From the NCBI GenBank assembly GCA_016858145.1, contig JAEHOE010000047.1, positions 372,001-436,000 on the forward strand: a DNA stretch of 64,000 bases. Reading direction: 5' to 3'. The stretch comes from Edaphochlamys debaryana (Eukaryota > Chlorophyta > Chlorophyceae > Chlamydomonadales). The translations under genes were made by a program, and so were the position numbers. Below, one piece after another: positions 11,966-22,727 of the stretch. The notes under the pieces are model-generated. The model searched no databases, was not told the origin of the DNA, and saw only the letters and a list, made by a program, of their open reading frames with translations. How positions within the stretch are numbered: position 1 is the first letter of the stretch; the number at the start of each line of letters is the position of its first letter.

Positions 11966-14900
11966 ATGTTGGGAGCATCCCAGCTGCAGGCTGGGCGTGG
12001 TCGCCAAGGCCAGGCATTTCGGTCGGGAGCCCCGCCGCGTGCTCGCGCTGGCCTGCCAGTGTGCGCGGCGTCAGCTACGGCAAGCTCCACGCCTAAGGTG
12101 CGCTTGGATCTGCTGCTCGTGTCAGGCGGGGCTCATCGCCTCTCGGCATGCAAGCTCGTCTTGCCCAGAACCTCAATCCACCTTCCGCGATGGCATCTTT
12201 CAGGCTGCGGATGCTGCTACGGTGACGCTGCCGCCCTCGCTGCGCAATGCCGTCGCGGTGCTGGAGGCGCCCAACCCCACGGCCCCGGGCGGCAAGACCA
12301 AGGTCTACCTCCTGGCCATGTCCCACGTCTCGCAGAAGAGCGTTGACCAGGTCCGTTGTAGAGGCTGCGGGCCTTTTGTCAAGGCCTGAGCCTAAGGCTA
12401 GAGGTCCTACCCTCCGCCCTCAAGCCCTCAGTGGATGGTCGGGATGGTCGGGCCAAAAGAGCACCCATCCCGCGGGCCATCCCTACTGTCCTCCTCACAT
12501 GTGTTGCTCGATCCTGCAGGTTGACGAGCTGATCCGGCTGGTCAAACCAGACGTCGTGGCCGTGGAGCTGTGCAAGGAGCGCCTGGGCCTGATGCTGGAC
12601 CCCGTGCAGGCGGCCACACCGCCCAAGGTGTGGCACAGCCGCAAGGTGAGGCGCTGGGTACCGTAGCAGGGGTGGAGGGTGGCAAGGAGAGGGGGTCTAC
12701 GCGGGGGGTCTAGGAGAGGTTCAGAAGGGAAGCAGGAGGGTAGAGATGGATGTGATGACACGGACATGGGTTAGCAGGGCGCGGTAGCGAGGGGTGGAGG
12801 GTGGGGGCCAAGGGGAAGGGTCGGGAGCTTGGGGGACGCGAGGAGGGGGCTGGGCAGGAGAAGGGATGGAAGAAAGGGCTAGCAGGGTGCCAAGAGAACG
12901 GAGGGGACAAGGGGGAACGCCGTGACCTGTCCCTGGGCAGAGAGGTCGGCAGGAGTTGGTCGGCAGGAGTTGGGAAGAAGCGGAACCAGGAGACAAGGCC
13001 GGCAGGAGGAGGCACACTCAGCCATGCTCCTCCCCTCTGCCTGAGGCCAAGCCCTGGCAGCTGGCAATGCAAACGGCAGGGCTCCTCCCTCTTGGCACGG
13101 GGTCAAACTGAGGCAAGGGTGTGGTTGGGGTGTGTTCCCCTTCTCCCCATCCCGCCTCCCTCCCCTCCCCCTCATGCCTAGACGCTCTACCGCTCATCAG
13201 CTTCAAACACCCCGCATGCCTCCCTCCCCGCCCCCAGATCCTGATCGAGGGCATCCCCGAGGACGGCGAGCCCTGGCCATCGCAGGAGCAGCTGCGCTCG
13301 CTGCTCACCTGCGTGCCGGGGCGGCCCGTGACGCAGCCCGAGATCGAGGCGGACGTGGTGCGGCTGCTGGCCACCGGTGGGGCGGGCCGGAGGGGCGGGG
13401 GGGAGGTGGGTGGGAAAGCGTGTGTGTGTTTCGGGGGCGGCAAGAGGTCGAGGCGGACGTGGTGCGTGTTGTCCTAGGGGGGTTGGGGGGCACTTGGAGT
13501 GGGGCATGGAGGCTGTTGAAGGGAGGGCAAGGTGTCAGATTACGGGGGCAGGCAGGACGGGTGGTGTGTTCGCGCAGCGATGTGGGTCAGCGAGGGTTGG
13601 CGGTACCTGGATACCGAACCCTGTCCCGCCCGTCCCGACCCACCTGCCCTCCACGCCGCCAGGCCTCTTCGGCAGCTGCAAGCCCGGAGCCTCCAGCGCC
13701 GGCCGGGATGAGGCGCCCTCCTTCCTGGCCCGCCCAACCACTTCCGGGTACGGCAGCGGTTGTCGTACCGGGCCTCACCATCCGTGTCCTGCCGTACATA
13801 TCGACAGCCTCTCGTGTTCGCCTTTCCCAAGCGGTGCCCCGAACCCCCGCACCCGCACCCAACCCGAGCCCCCCTGCCCCCCCTGCCCCCGTGCCCCCCT
13901 CCTGTCATCCTGGATCTCAGATCTGGATCCGACGTGGATCTGTCCCTGGTGGCCCCCCTGGGCGCCCTGCGCTTCCGCGTGACTCCCCGCTCGCTGCCCT
14001 CCGTAACGGCCATGGAGGCTCGCGTGGACAGCAGCCTGCGGGTGGGTGGCGGGGGGGGAGGGAGGGGGAAAGGCTTTGTGTTTCGGTCCTGCGTGTCAGC
14101 GCCATGGAGGCGCGCGTGGGGCCGTGGGCGGGAAGGCTTGGGTGAGGACGAGTTCCTGCCTAGCTGTACAAGGCCGTCCCACCCCACGGCATGTCCCCAC
14201 CCCCACCCAATCGGGCTCGCTGGCTGCCGCTCCTTCTCTCCTCCGCTGTCCAACTCGTACTCGTACGAAAAACACTCTCGCCCCCACCCCCACCCCCAGT
14301 CTGCCCACGTGGACCAAGCGGAGCTGGACGCCATCTGCCTCAAGGTGGGCGGCGGGGGGGGGGGTTGGGGGCCCTTAGGGGGCGGGGCACTGTCGCCGTG
14401 TCCCTACGCCCCAGGCCCAGGAAGGTCAAGGGGATGGCGATGTTCCCAGGCCCTGAAAAGGCGAAAGTCGACTCTATGGACTGCTGCTGTCTCTGCCGTG
14501 TCGGCTTCCTACCCCAAGGGCCTCCATCCATCCCCCCCCCTCCCTCCCCCCAAACTCAGGCCACTGATGAGTGCAAGGGCGGCGCCCCGGGCATGGCGGT
14601 GCTCCTGCGAACTCGGCAGCGGGTCATCGAGGCGGTGGCGGCGCGGGGGGCGCAGGTGGGGGGCGGGGGGAGGGGGGAGGGAGGGGGGGGGGGAGAGGGG
14701 CGGGAGGCGGCAAGGCGGGGTGCAGCAGTGCAGTCGTTAGCCAGGAGGGCGCCGTGGTGAAGAGCCTTACCCACGGGCTCAGGCGGCTCGAGGGGGTTCG
14801 GGCCTGCCCCGCCCTCGACACTTCCCAACCGCCACCAACCGTCAACCGCCAACTGCCACCCAACCGCCAACCGCAGGCCGTTGTGTCGTTCATCGGCGTG

Positions 14901-17900
14901 GACACGGGGCGCGTGGAGATGCTGGTCAAGGCCTCCAAGGCCTCCGACCCGCCCTACCTGTCGGGCCTGGAGCCCACGGCGGCCAACGGCGAGGGCTTCG
15001 GCATCGAGCCCTTCAGGCCGCAGCGCAACAGCGTGCAGGTGGGGGGGATGGGGTGGAGGGGGCTGTGGGGGGGGGGAGATTTTTGACGAGTTAGAGGTTG
15101 GATAGCACACAAGGTATGGGGGGGGCGACAAGGGGGAGGGCGGTTGGGAATGGGGGGAAGGGGTGGGCGGAAAGGGTAAGGGGACGGCAGGGAATGTGGC
15201 GGCCGCAGCGCAAAAGCGCAGGCAGTAGGCGCACACTGGTTGTGCCCCAGGGTGACACCTGTGCCCTCTCCTGACTCCTCTTGGCTGCCTCCTGACTGCT
15301 CCTTGCTGCCTGATGGCCTTGTATCCCAAACAGATTGGCAAGAAGATGTTCATCCCCGCTGAGACGGTGGACGCACTGCGGGCCAAGGCTCTGGGCGCAG
15401 CGGCGGCGGCGGCGGCGGAGGGCGCCGCGGGGGCGGCGGCGGCGGGGGCGGCCGGGGAGGCGGGCATGCCGCACGCACGCGTCAAGTGAGCGGCGGAGGG
15501 GAAGGGGCAGGGCAGGGCAGGGCGGGGTGCCGGACGGGTGGGGCGTGAGGGTGATGGCCTGGCGGGACTGAGGAGCTTGGGGTGCAGGGTATGGGGTGGG
15601 GCGATGTTGCTCGGGACAGCCCGAGTTGGGGCATCAGGCGCTCACTGCCCGTCCAAAACGCAGGACGTCGTTTCGAGCCCCCGCCGCCTCCCGCCCCCCA
15701 CCCCCCACCCCAGGGTGCCCCTCCGCGACTGGACCCGGGAGGAGATGGAGGCCAAGAAGCCCGAGCCGCCCGCGCGGCTGCCGCTGCGGGTGGGTGGAGG
15801 AAGGAGGGGAGGAGGGGGGGAAGGAAAGGCCCTGCTGGGGATGGCGCCTGCGGCCGTGCGTTTGAGTGACGGGGTGCTGGGGCCTCGCTCCCGGCGCGCA
15901 CACGCCCATACACACACGCTTTCCCCCCGCCCAACCCCCTCTCCGTCCCTCTCCCCTCTCCCCAACCCCTCCCATAAGAACGAGCTGGCCGCCCTCATGT
16001 CCACCGCCTTCGCCCGGGTGCAGTCCACACGCCCATACACACACGCTTGACCCCCGCCACCCCGAGACTCCCTCTCCCCCCTCCCCCCCCAGGACGAGCT
16101 GGCCGCCCTCATGTCCACCGCCTACGCCCGCGTGCAGTCCAAGGCGGGGCGCACCCTCGGGGTGGAGCCGGGGCAGGCCTGGCGCACCGCCCTCGAGGTG
16201 GGGGTGGGGGTGGGGGTGGAGAAGCGAGGGGAGTGGGGGGCAGGGAAGGGCGGGGGAGGACGGGGCGACGAAGGAAGGATAGGGCGGCACAGGGCCTAGC
16301 TCACTCCGCCCCGGATAGCGCTCTTCAACCCTTGCCGCCGCCCACCACCACCGCCTTGCGCCTCCCCCCCTCCCCCCATTCGGCGCTCTCCCGCTTATCA
16401 GCTTCGAACACCCCCATCCCCCCCACGTTCTGCCGGGACAGGGGTGGGGTTAGGTAGGCCGCGAGCCCTGCCCACGCTCCTGCCCTCCCATCCACGGCCG
16501 CTCTTCCCCCCACCACCCCCACCACCCCGCTCAGCAACGAACACCCACCACCCCCTCCCCCCCCCCCAGGCCGCCACCGCCGTGGGCTCGGGCGCCGTGC
16601 TGCTGTGTGACCGACCCACGGACGTGACGGACCAGCGTATGGCGGCGGGGCTGGGGGCGGACGCGGGTGGGTGGGTTGGGGGGTTGGGAGGAGGGTGGGT
16701 TGGGAGTTTGGGGAGTTTGAGGGGGGCAAAGTGGATCAGAAAAATTAGACTGTGCACGGGTCGAGGCGTGAGGTGGCTCGCAGTAGCGGCTGGGGCAGTT
16801 GTTCCAGCTCCGCTCCGCCCTCTGCGCCGCCGTGTCGTTGGTATCCTCCTCGTCGCTCTTCTGGAAACCTCACGGCCATTGCCTGAGCATGGGGCCTCAG
16901 CGGCTGCACATGTTCAAGAAACGCTACTCCCCTGCCCCCTGCCCCATCCACCGCTCTCCATCCCCTGCCCCCACAGGCGTCCGCCTGATCTCGGCCCTGG
17001 CCATCATCATCGGTACGGCAATCTTCAACGCCAGCACGTCGATCCTGCCCGACGGCGGCGAGGCGGGCGCGCTGGCGGCGGCGTTCGCTGCGGCGGCGGC
17101 GGTGGCGGCTCCCGTGGTGGGGCCATTCATCGAGGTCTCGCGCTTCGCGGGTGCGTGGCTCTGGGGATACATAGCTAGTCTGCATAGCTAGTCTGGGAGC
17201 AGGGCAGGAGGGAAGGCCGCGCGGAAGGGTGCAGAGTGGAACTTTAGGGATCGGGAGTTGAGGGATCTCGAAGTGGGACGCACCGGTGGAAGCCTCCCAA
17301 CGTCGAAGACTCCCAACCGCCAACTCCCAACCGCTGCCCTCCACGTGACAGGCATGACGGCCGAGCAGATTGAGGACGCGGTTGCCATCAAGGAGGCGAT
17401 CGACCAGGGGGACATGAGCAAGTGAGGGGGGCCAGGGTATGGGGGGGCATGGGATGGGGGACGTGGGGCGGGGGCACCGAATGTTCTGGGCTTGGCCATG
17501 TCTCAGCCGTCGCAGTGCCAACCACTTGAGCCAGCCCCCACCGCATGGGGCTCGCGTCTCCTCTCCTCCCGCTTTTCATTCCTCATGAATGACCCACCAC
17601 CCACCACCTACCACCCAAACCCCAAACCCCAACCCCGCCCCCCGCAGGCCGCTCAAGCTGTACGGCGAGGACGCGCTCCTGGACTGGCCGGGGGCCTTCC
17701 CCGCCCTCATCGAGGAGCGGGACGAGTTCATGGCGCGGGCGCTGGCGGCGGTGGCCACGGGTGGGGCCCAGCGTGGGAGAGGGCGGGGCGGAGGGGGGTG
17801 GGAACGCGTGTGTGTGTTTCGGGGAGGGACGAATACATGGCGCGGGCGCTGGCGGCGGTGGCCACGGGTGGGTGGGTGGGGGGGGGAAGGGGGGGGGATG

Positions 17901-18372
17901 GTGGAGTGGTTGAGGTGGGGGGGGGGGGTAGGGTGGAGTGGAGTGGGGTCGCGGACGGCCAGCCCTCCGGCAGGCCCCCAGGCACCCTCCACTCGCCCGC
18001 GGCCCTAGGCAGGGGCCTTCTGGTTTCAACCCACTTCGACCAACCCCTCCCCCTCCTCTCCCCTCTCCCCTCCCCCTACCCTCCCTACCCTCCCTTCCCC
18101 CCCCCCCCCCAGGCCAGCCGGGTGTGGTCCCCGCCTTCGTGCTCGACCAGGTGGACGGCCGCTCCGTGTGGCGCTTCGGCTCCCCAGCGGGGGCCCCCGC
18201 CCGCGCCGCGCCCACGGGCCTGGGCGACGGGGAGCTGGGCGCCGCGGCGGGCGTGCGGAGCGTGGTGGGCGTGATCGGGTCGGCGCACGTGCGGGGCATG
18301 ATCCGGCGGTGGAACGACGCGGTCAAGGGGGGAGCCAAGGAGCTGGAGCCGCTGCTGGAGGACGCGCAGTGA
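11966..18372 (+). CDS. TraB-domain protein, probably organelle-targeted
   Basis: Seventeen exons: 11966-12097, 12204-12350, 12520-12645, 13238-13376, 13663-13747, 13921-14041, 14300-14344, 14560-14655, 14877-15038, 15334-15485, 15714-15789, 16093-16197, 16570-16666, 16977-17150, 17352-17421, 17648-17760, 18113-18372. Phases agree throughout and give 699 residues. The TraB/PrgY signature is clear: VYLLAMSHVSQKSV, then VKPDVVAVELCKERLGLM; later GAVLLCDRPTDVTDQRM matches the conserved LGDRP-type segment. A hydrophobic stretch (LISALAIIIGTAIF, then an Ala-rich run) may be membrane-associated. The N-terminus (MLGASQLQAGRGRQGQAF...LPVCAASATASS) is Arg/Ala/Ser-rich, acid-free and has a VCA-A cleavage-like site, as expected for a chloroplast or mitochondrial presequence. 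The biochemical role of eukaryotic TraB proteins is poorly defined; links to organelle morphology or contacts are known for some. Several introns carry copies of exon edges. Confidence 0.85.
12945..12978 (+). repeat. Short tandem duplication in TraB intron 3
   Basis: GTCGGCAGGAGTTG is repeated twice in direct succession inside the intron. Confidence 0.6.
13444..13466 (+). repeat. Exon echo: copy of the end of TraB exon 4
   Basis: GAGGTCGAGGCGGACGTGGT copies GAGATCGAGGCGGACGTGGT at 13340-13363, 104 bp upstream. The separating intron start carries the motif GCGTGTGTGTGTTTCGGGG at 13419-13436. Confidence 0.8.
14101..14119 (+). repeat. Exon echo: copy of TraB exon 6 sequence
   Basis: GCCATGGAGGCGCGCGTGG copies GCCATGGAGGCTCGCGTGG at 14009-14027, 92 bp upstream. 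The motif CTTTGTGTTTCGG (about 14074-14086) sits between them in the intron. Confidence 0.75.
15979..16026 (+). repeat. Exon echo: near-complete copy of the start of TraB exon 12
   Basis: Encodes NELAALMSTAFARVQS, against DELAALMSTAYARVQS at 16093. It is preceded by an AAG acceptor-like end and followed by CACGCCCATACACACACGCT, which also occurs before the copy at 15901. The duplicated unit is therefore exon start plus flanking intron, tandem at about 114-127 bp. Read through, the copy runs into a TGA. Confidence 0.85.
17826..17868 (+). repeat. Exon echo: copy of the end of TraB exon 16 with its donor
   Basis: GGGACGAATACATGGCGCGG and the following bases copy the last 43 bases of exon 16 (17719-17760), including the GT donor, 107 bp downstream. 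The motif GCGTGTGTGTGTTTCGGGG (about 17805-17823) lies between. Use of the copied donor would shift the frame. Confidence 0.85.
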
Positions 18373-18375
18373 AAG

Positions 18376-18786
18376 GGTGGAGGGGAAGGGGGGTCAAGGC
18401 ATTGTGCAGCTGAAGAGGGGACGGGCTGGAGAGGGTGGGGAGGGGTGGTGGTGTGGGGGGGCGAGGTGGAGTAAGAGGGGGGCTGTCGGGGGGATGTGAT
18501 GGGAGGGGGGCAGGCCCAGGAGCCGCAGGAGTTACAGCTGCTCCATGGGTCGGATGGGGGTGATGAGGGGGGCCTGGCTGCGTGCCAAGGATTGATGAGG
18601 GGGGTGTCGAGGGCACGATGTGGGCAGGGTTTGGAGAGGGCGGGGAACGTGGGGAGCCAAGGCGCGGTTAGTCGTGGCGAAGTGGTTTGGAGAGGGGAGT
18701 GATGACGGCACGCTCATGCGAGGGGGGCCTGGTGCGGGGGGCCTGGTGCGGGGCGTCTTGTTGCACGACGAAGCTCCCTGCGTGGC
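18376..18786 (+). repeat. G-rich TraB 3' flank, copy 1 of a dispersed duplication
   Basis: This block recurs in diverged form at 21971-22266 in the same orientation. Shared landmarks in the same order are CTGTCGGGGGG, CCGCTCCATGGGTCGGA-like, GGTGATGAGGGGGGCCTG, CCAAGGATTGATG, and GGGGGGCCTGGTGCG followed by TTGCTGCACGAC-like. It also contains a tandem GGGGGGCCTGGTGCG. Confidence 0.7.
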
Positions 18787-18968
18787 CAAGGCCGATATGG
18801 AGGCAGGCGGCTGGGTGCTGTTGATGTGAGCTGCAGTGTGTCGGAACCTAAGGACGGGGCAGTTGAATGTAACTCTTAGGACTTCGCTACGTGTCCGGTG
18901 TCCAGCACCCGGCGTTGTACCGTACCCGCAGCCGGCCAGGGCCACACGACTTTGACCCCACCCAGCCC

Positions 18969-21540
18969 AGGGGCTAGAGCTCGTATGGACTAAGGGTGCG
19001 CTCTTTGCTTGTGGTAATTGTGTAATCGGGACAGGGGCATGGGGCTTGCAAGGTACTGGGGTCGGGTACATGAATCAAAGGGCCCTTGGGCCCGGCCTAG
19101 CCCGAGCCCGAGGGTGTGTGCTTGGCCTTCAGTGGGTTCGGGCCGAATCCCGGGGCTGCATGCGTGTTATCAGGCAGGGCGGCGGCGAGGGCGGTGGAGG
19201 CAGTAGTGCGTGCGCTGACCCCGCATGGGGTGCCGTGTGAGGCCACACGGCGGTGTGTTCGCTCGCCCGCATGTCAGCGCCGGCCGTCGTCATGAACTGC
19301 TCGTGCCCTGCCCTGCCCTGCACCTCGACACAGCTCAAAGTACACCTCAGTACGCTGGCCCGACCGCGAGGGCACAACGCACTGGGTTCTGCGACAGTGC
19401 GACAGTGCTTCCGGTCTTAGGTGCTGCAGCACTCACGTTTGCTAAGGCTGCAGTCCTTATATGACCTCTCGGTGCGGGAAGGTGAGCGCGCGGAATGCCG
19501 GGATCTTTGCCGACATGCCCAAGCTCGCGCGCAAGGGCCGGCCCGCCTTCGTTTGCCGAGTGGTAGCACCTCGGCGCAAATCGAGCTCGCAGCGGTCGCC
19601 GCGGGCATGTGCCTGCTGCAGGAACCCCGCCCCGAGTCTATGTCCCTGTCCCTCGTGGTCGACGTCATGTGTTTCCCCCCTTCTCCCTCGCCCGCAGGTC
19701 CCCAGCTTGGCACCATCTTGTAGCTCCTCAGCTACACCTCAGAAGCCCTCCACGGCTCCAGGGCCCGGACTTCACAGCCTGCCGCAGCTATGGCGCCCCC
19801 AAGCGACCCGGTGGCTGACGTGTGGCGCTCGCCCGAGCTGCTGGGCTGCGTCGCCTCCTTCCTGGACCCCTGCCACGCGGCCTGGAGCTTCATCCACGTC
19901 AGCAAGGCAGCGGCGGCAGCAGCATACGGTGACAGCGTACGGCAGCAGCCCGTGTCCCGTACCGTCAGCCTCCCATGGGCGCTCAACTCAGGGCTTCTGG
20001 CCACCCTCGCCGGCCGCATCCACGCCCGGGCAATGTGCTACCGACTGACGCGGCAGCAGCGGTCCGAGCTCCTGTGTCGCTGCGCGGCGGCGGACTGTAG
20101 TCGGGAGAGCCTTGCGGGGGCGGTAGTGGCGGCGGGGCTGTCACCGCCGCCGCAGGAGGTGCTAATCGCTGCCGCCGCCGCTGGCCGGCTGGCCATGTGC
20201 CGCTGGCTGGTGGAGGGTCTGGGCTGCCCGGGCCTGGTCCGCCTGGCCTGCCTGTGCCTGATCAGCGCGGCGGGGCCGGGGCCGGGGGTGGTCGAGGAGG
20301 CGCGGGCCTGGCTGGCGCCCGCCGCCCGGGAGGGGTGGAGCGAGGAGCAGGAGGCCAAGGCGGCGAGCGGGGACGTGGGACCCGTCATGGTCTTTGTGGT
20401 AGGCTGGCGGCCCGGGGATGGCAGCCCGCTGCACCACCCCTGGAGTGCTGCGCTGGGGAGAGCAATCACTCGGCGGGAACTGGAGCAGGCCCCCCTGAGG
20501 TGGCCATCCTCGCGCCTGCTGCCCGTGGACCCAGAGTTCTACAGCGGCCCCCAAGGCCCGCTGGCCGTGGCCCGTCTGACCCAGTTGGAGCCGAGGGCTT
20601 ACTCCTCGTCCGCCCTCCTCTCGGCCGCCGAGGCGGGGCACGCGGAGGCCGTGCGCTTCCTGCTGAGCCGAGGAGCGCGGCCCGATCGAATTGATGGAAC
20701 CTTGCCGGACTCGGCTGCGGCGTGCGGAGGCCATATCGGGGTGCTGCAGGCGCTGCACGAGGCCGGCTGTATAAGCGACCCATTCAGTTGCTTTTTGGCG
20801 GGCTTGTACAAGGGTTCTCTGCCCGTGGTGGAGTGGCTGGTGGAGGCCTTTGGGGCCCGAGCCCTGTGTGAGGCTGGGATCACCCTCCAGTCGGCGGCCC
20901 GCTCCGGCAGCGTACAGCTGCTCAGGGCCCTCCCCGGGCTGCTGGACTCAGCCGCCCCCGGGTGGGTTAGATACCGCGGCCTGGCGTGGGCCCCGGCCGC
21001 TGCATCTGGCTGCGAGGAGGCCGTGGAGTGGCTGGCAAGGGACTGTGCTGCGCCAGAGGTAAGCTGCACAGGCCGCTGCTTGGTTGTTGCCAGACAGCCC
21101 GGGATAAGCGTGCAACCCCAACACGGCAAAATCCCCATGCATACCGCAGGGTCACATGGGGTACCGTGAGGCTGCGTCGTACGGCGATCTGCGCATGGTG
21201 CAGCGCCTGCGCAGGCTGGGCTGCCGCTACGGCGCCCGGGACGCTGAGGCCCTGGCGGAGGCGGCCCGCCGCGTCCCCGCCTCCGCCACCGCCCTGCCGT
21301 GGCTGGCGGAGCCGGGCTGCCCCGCCAGCTGGGAGGCGGCGGCTGCGGAGGCGAGGGAGGGGGCAGGGGCGGCGGCTGCGGAGGCAGGCGCGAGGGAGGG
21401 CGCAAGGGCGCAGGCGGAGGCGGAGGACGCGTGTGGGGTACGGGACATGCGCTGCTGCTGTGCTATCTGCTAGGCAGACCTGCTGTCAGTGGGTCATGGA
21501 TAGCCCTGGCGCTGGCGCCAGGCAGGGAACTTCGCGAACG
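18969..21540 (+). repeat. Left arm of a large inverted duplication
   Basis: This arm matches the reverse complement of 22675-25436 over nearly its whole length, including upstream flank (GGGGCTAGAGCTCGT; TTGCAAGGTACTGGGG; GAATCAAAGGGC), the complete ankyrin gene and about 70 bp of 3' flank. Identity is high in the coding part and lower, with indels, in the flank. Confidence 0.85.
19790..21473 (+). CDS. F-box-like / ankyrin-repeat protein, intact copy
   Basis: Two exons, 19790-21058 and 21150-21473, encode 530 residues. The 91-bp intron (GAG|GTAAGC ... CGCAG) is needed because reading through gives a stop at 21169. The N-terminus (DVWRSPELLGCVASFLDPCHAAWSF) resembles an F-box. The remainder is a series of ankyrin-like units such as SAAEAGHAEAVRFLLSRGA, AAACGGHIGVLQALHEAGC, SAARSGSVQLLRALPG and AASYGDLRMVQRLRRLGC. 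An Ala/Glu-rich tail ends in CCCAIC, giving a run of C-terminal cysteines that might be lipid-modified (speculative). Such proteins form expanded families in green algae, and some act as SCF substrate receptors; no substrate can be inferred. A TATATG lies at 19458-19463. An acceptor-like CGCCCGCAG at 19690-19698 suggests a 5'UTR intron. Confidence 0.85.
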
Positions 21541-22727
21541 AGAGCTAAGGGGGGCCTAAGGGTCATGCACCCTTATGCAATGACGCGACGTTACTGTCGG
21601 AGACAGTAATATGCAGTTCGGTTGATGCTACTGTGTTTTGGTGGGGATGGCGGGTGTAGGTCCGCCTCGCACCGTCAATTGCCATGCGGCCTAAACAGCT
21701 TGTTTGTCCGCCATGCAACTTTGGCGTTGCCCTTTGCCGGAGGCCTGGGGCATGCAACGTTGCCCATTGGAAGCCTGGGCAGGTGCTGGGGCTGGAGCCC
21801 TTGTGGAGCCGGTGTGCTGGGGAGCGAAACAGGGAGGCGTGTCACGGGGTGGGTGGCTGGGGCGGGACCCGCGGGAGGAACACGGGTGGGCTGGGCCGAC
21901 TGGGGCAGGGCCGACTTCACGAGCAGTTCACTACGCGCAGTAAAATCGTCAAGGGGGCGGGGAGGGAGGAAAGGTGGAGGTCAAGGGGGCCTGTCGGGGG
22001 GGTATGATGGGGGAGGGGCAGGGAGCCAAGGAGATGGAGCCGCTCCATGGGTCGGACTGGGGTGATGAGGGGGGCCTGTGAGGGTGGCTGTCAGGGTGCT
22101 GTGGTGGAAAGGGGCCAAGGATTGATGTCGCGAAGGTCTGGTTGTAGGGAGGGGAAGGCGAGATCGTTCGGATGGTGTGGATGGTGGGCGGGGGTGGTGA
22201 AGGGAGGCTCATGCGTGGGGGGCCTGGTGCGTGGCGCCTTGCTGCACGACTAAGCCCCCCTGCATGTTGAAAGCGAAGGCTGGGAGTACTGTACTCGCAG
22301 GGTGGGTGGGATCACACTGGTGACACGGGTCAGGATCAAGTTCAGGCCTCAGACAAGGGAAAGGCTGGCAGCTCGCTCTGGGCTCTACATACAACGCCCA
22401 CACATCAAAAGCGCCAACCGTACATTATTACGACGCGGAATTGCTCCTCACCTAGCGGCCCGCCGTTCCAGAACAGCAACAGCAACCGAAATGCCACCGC
22501 CACTCCCGGCCGGCCGCTCACACGATGCCCACGAGTGCCCATGCAAGCGGGGCCCGCTTAGCAGCACCTTGTGGCCCCCCTGGCTCTCGAACGCGGGCTT
22601 ACCGGGTGCGTGTCCCCGCACATACCCGCAGAGTGCAGTGATACTGCATCAGCGCAGCGCTGCCAGACGTCCGCAAGGTCCCTGCCTGGCGCCTGAGCTA
22701 CCCAGCACCCACTGACAGGGAGTCCGC
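21474..22727. other. Spacer between the convergent ankyrin genes
   Basis: The 3' flanks of both ankyrin genes plus the non-inverted centre of the palindrome (about 21541-22674). The centre includes the G-rich block duplicated from the TraB 3' flank. No gene recognised. Confidence 0.65.
21971..22266 (+). repeat. G-rich block, copy 2 of the TraB 3' flank duplication
   Basis: A diverged, shorter copy of 18376-18786 in the same orientation, sharing the ordered landmarks listed there. It lies in the centre of the inverted duplication. Confidence 0.65.

Noticed and set aside
15979..16026. Echo of TraB exon 12 as a real alternative exon
   Set aside because: It lacks a convincing donor after GTGCAG, and reading through meets a stop; including it would duplicate a conserved segment. 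Kept only as a repeat.
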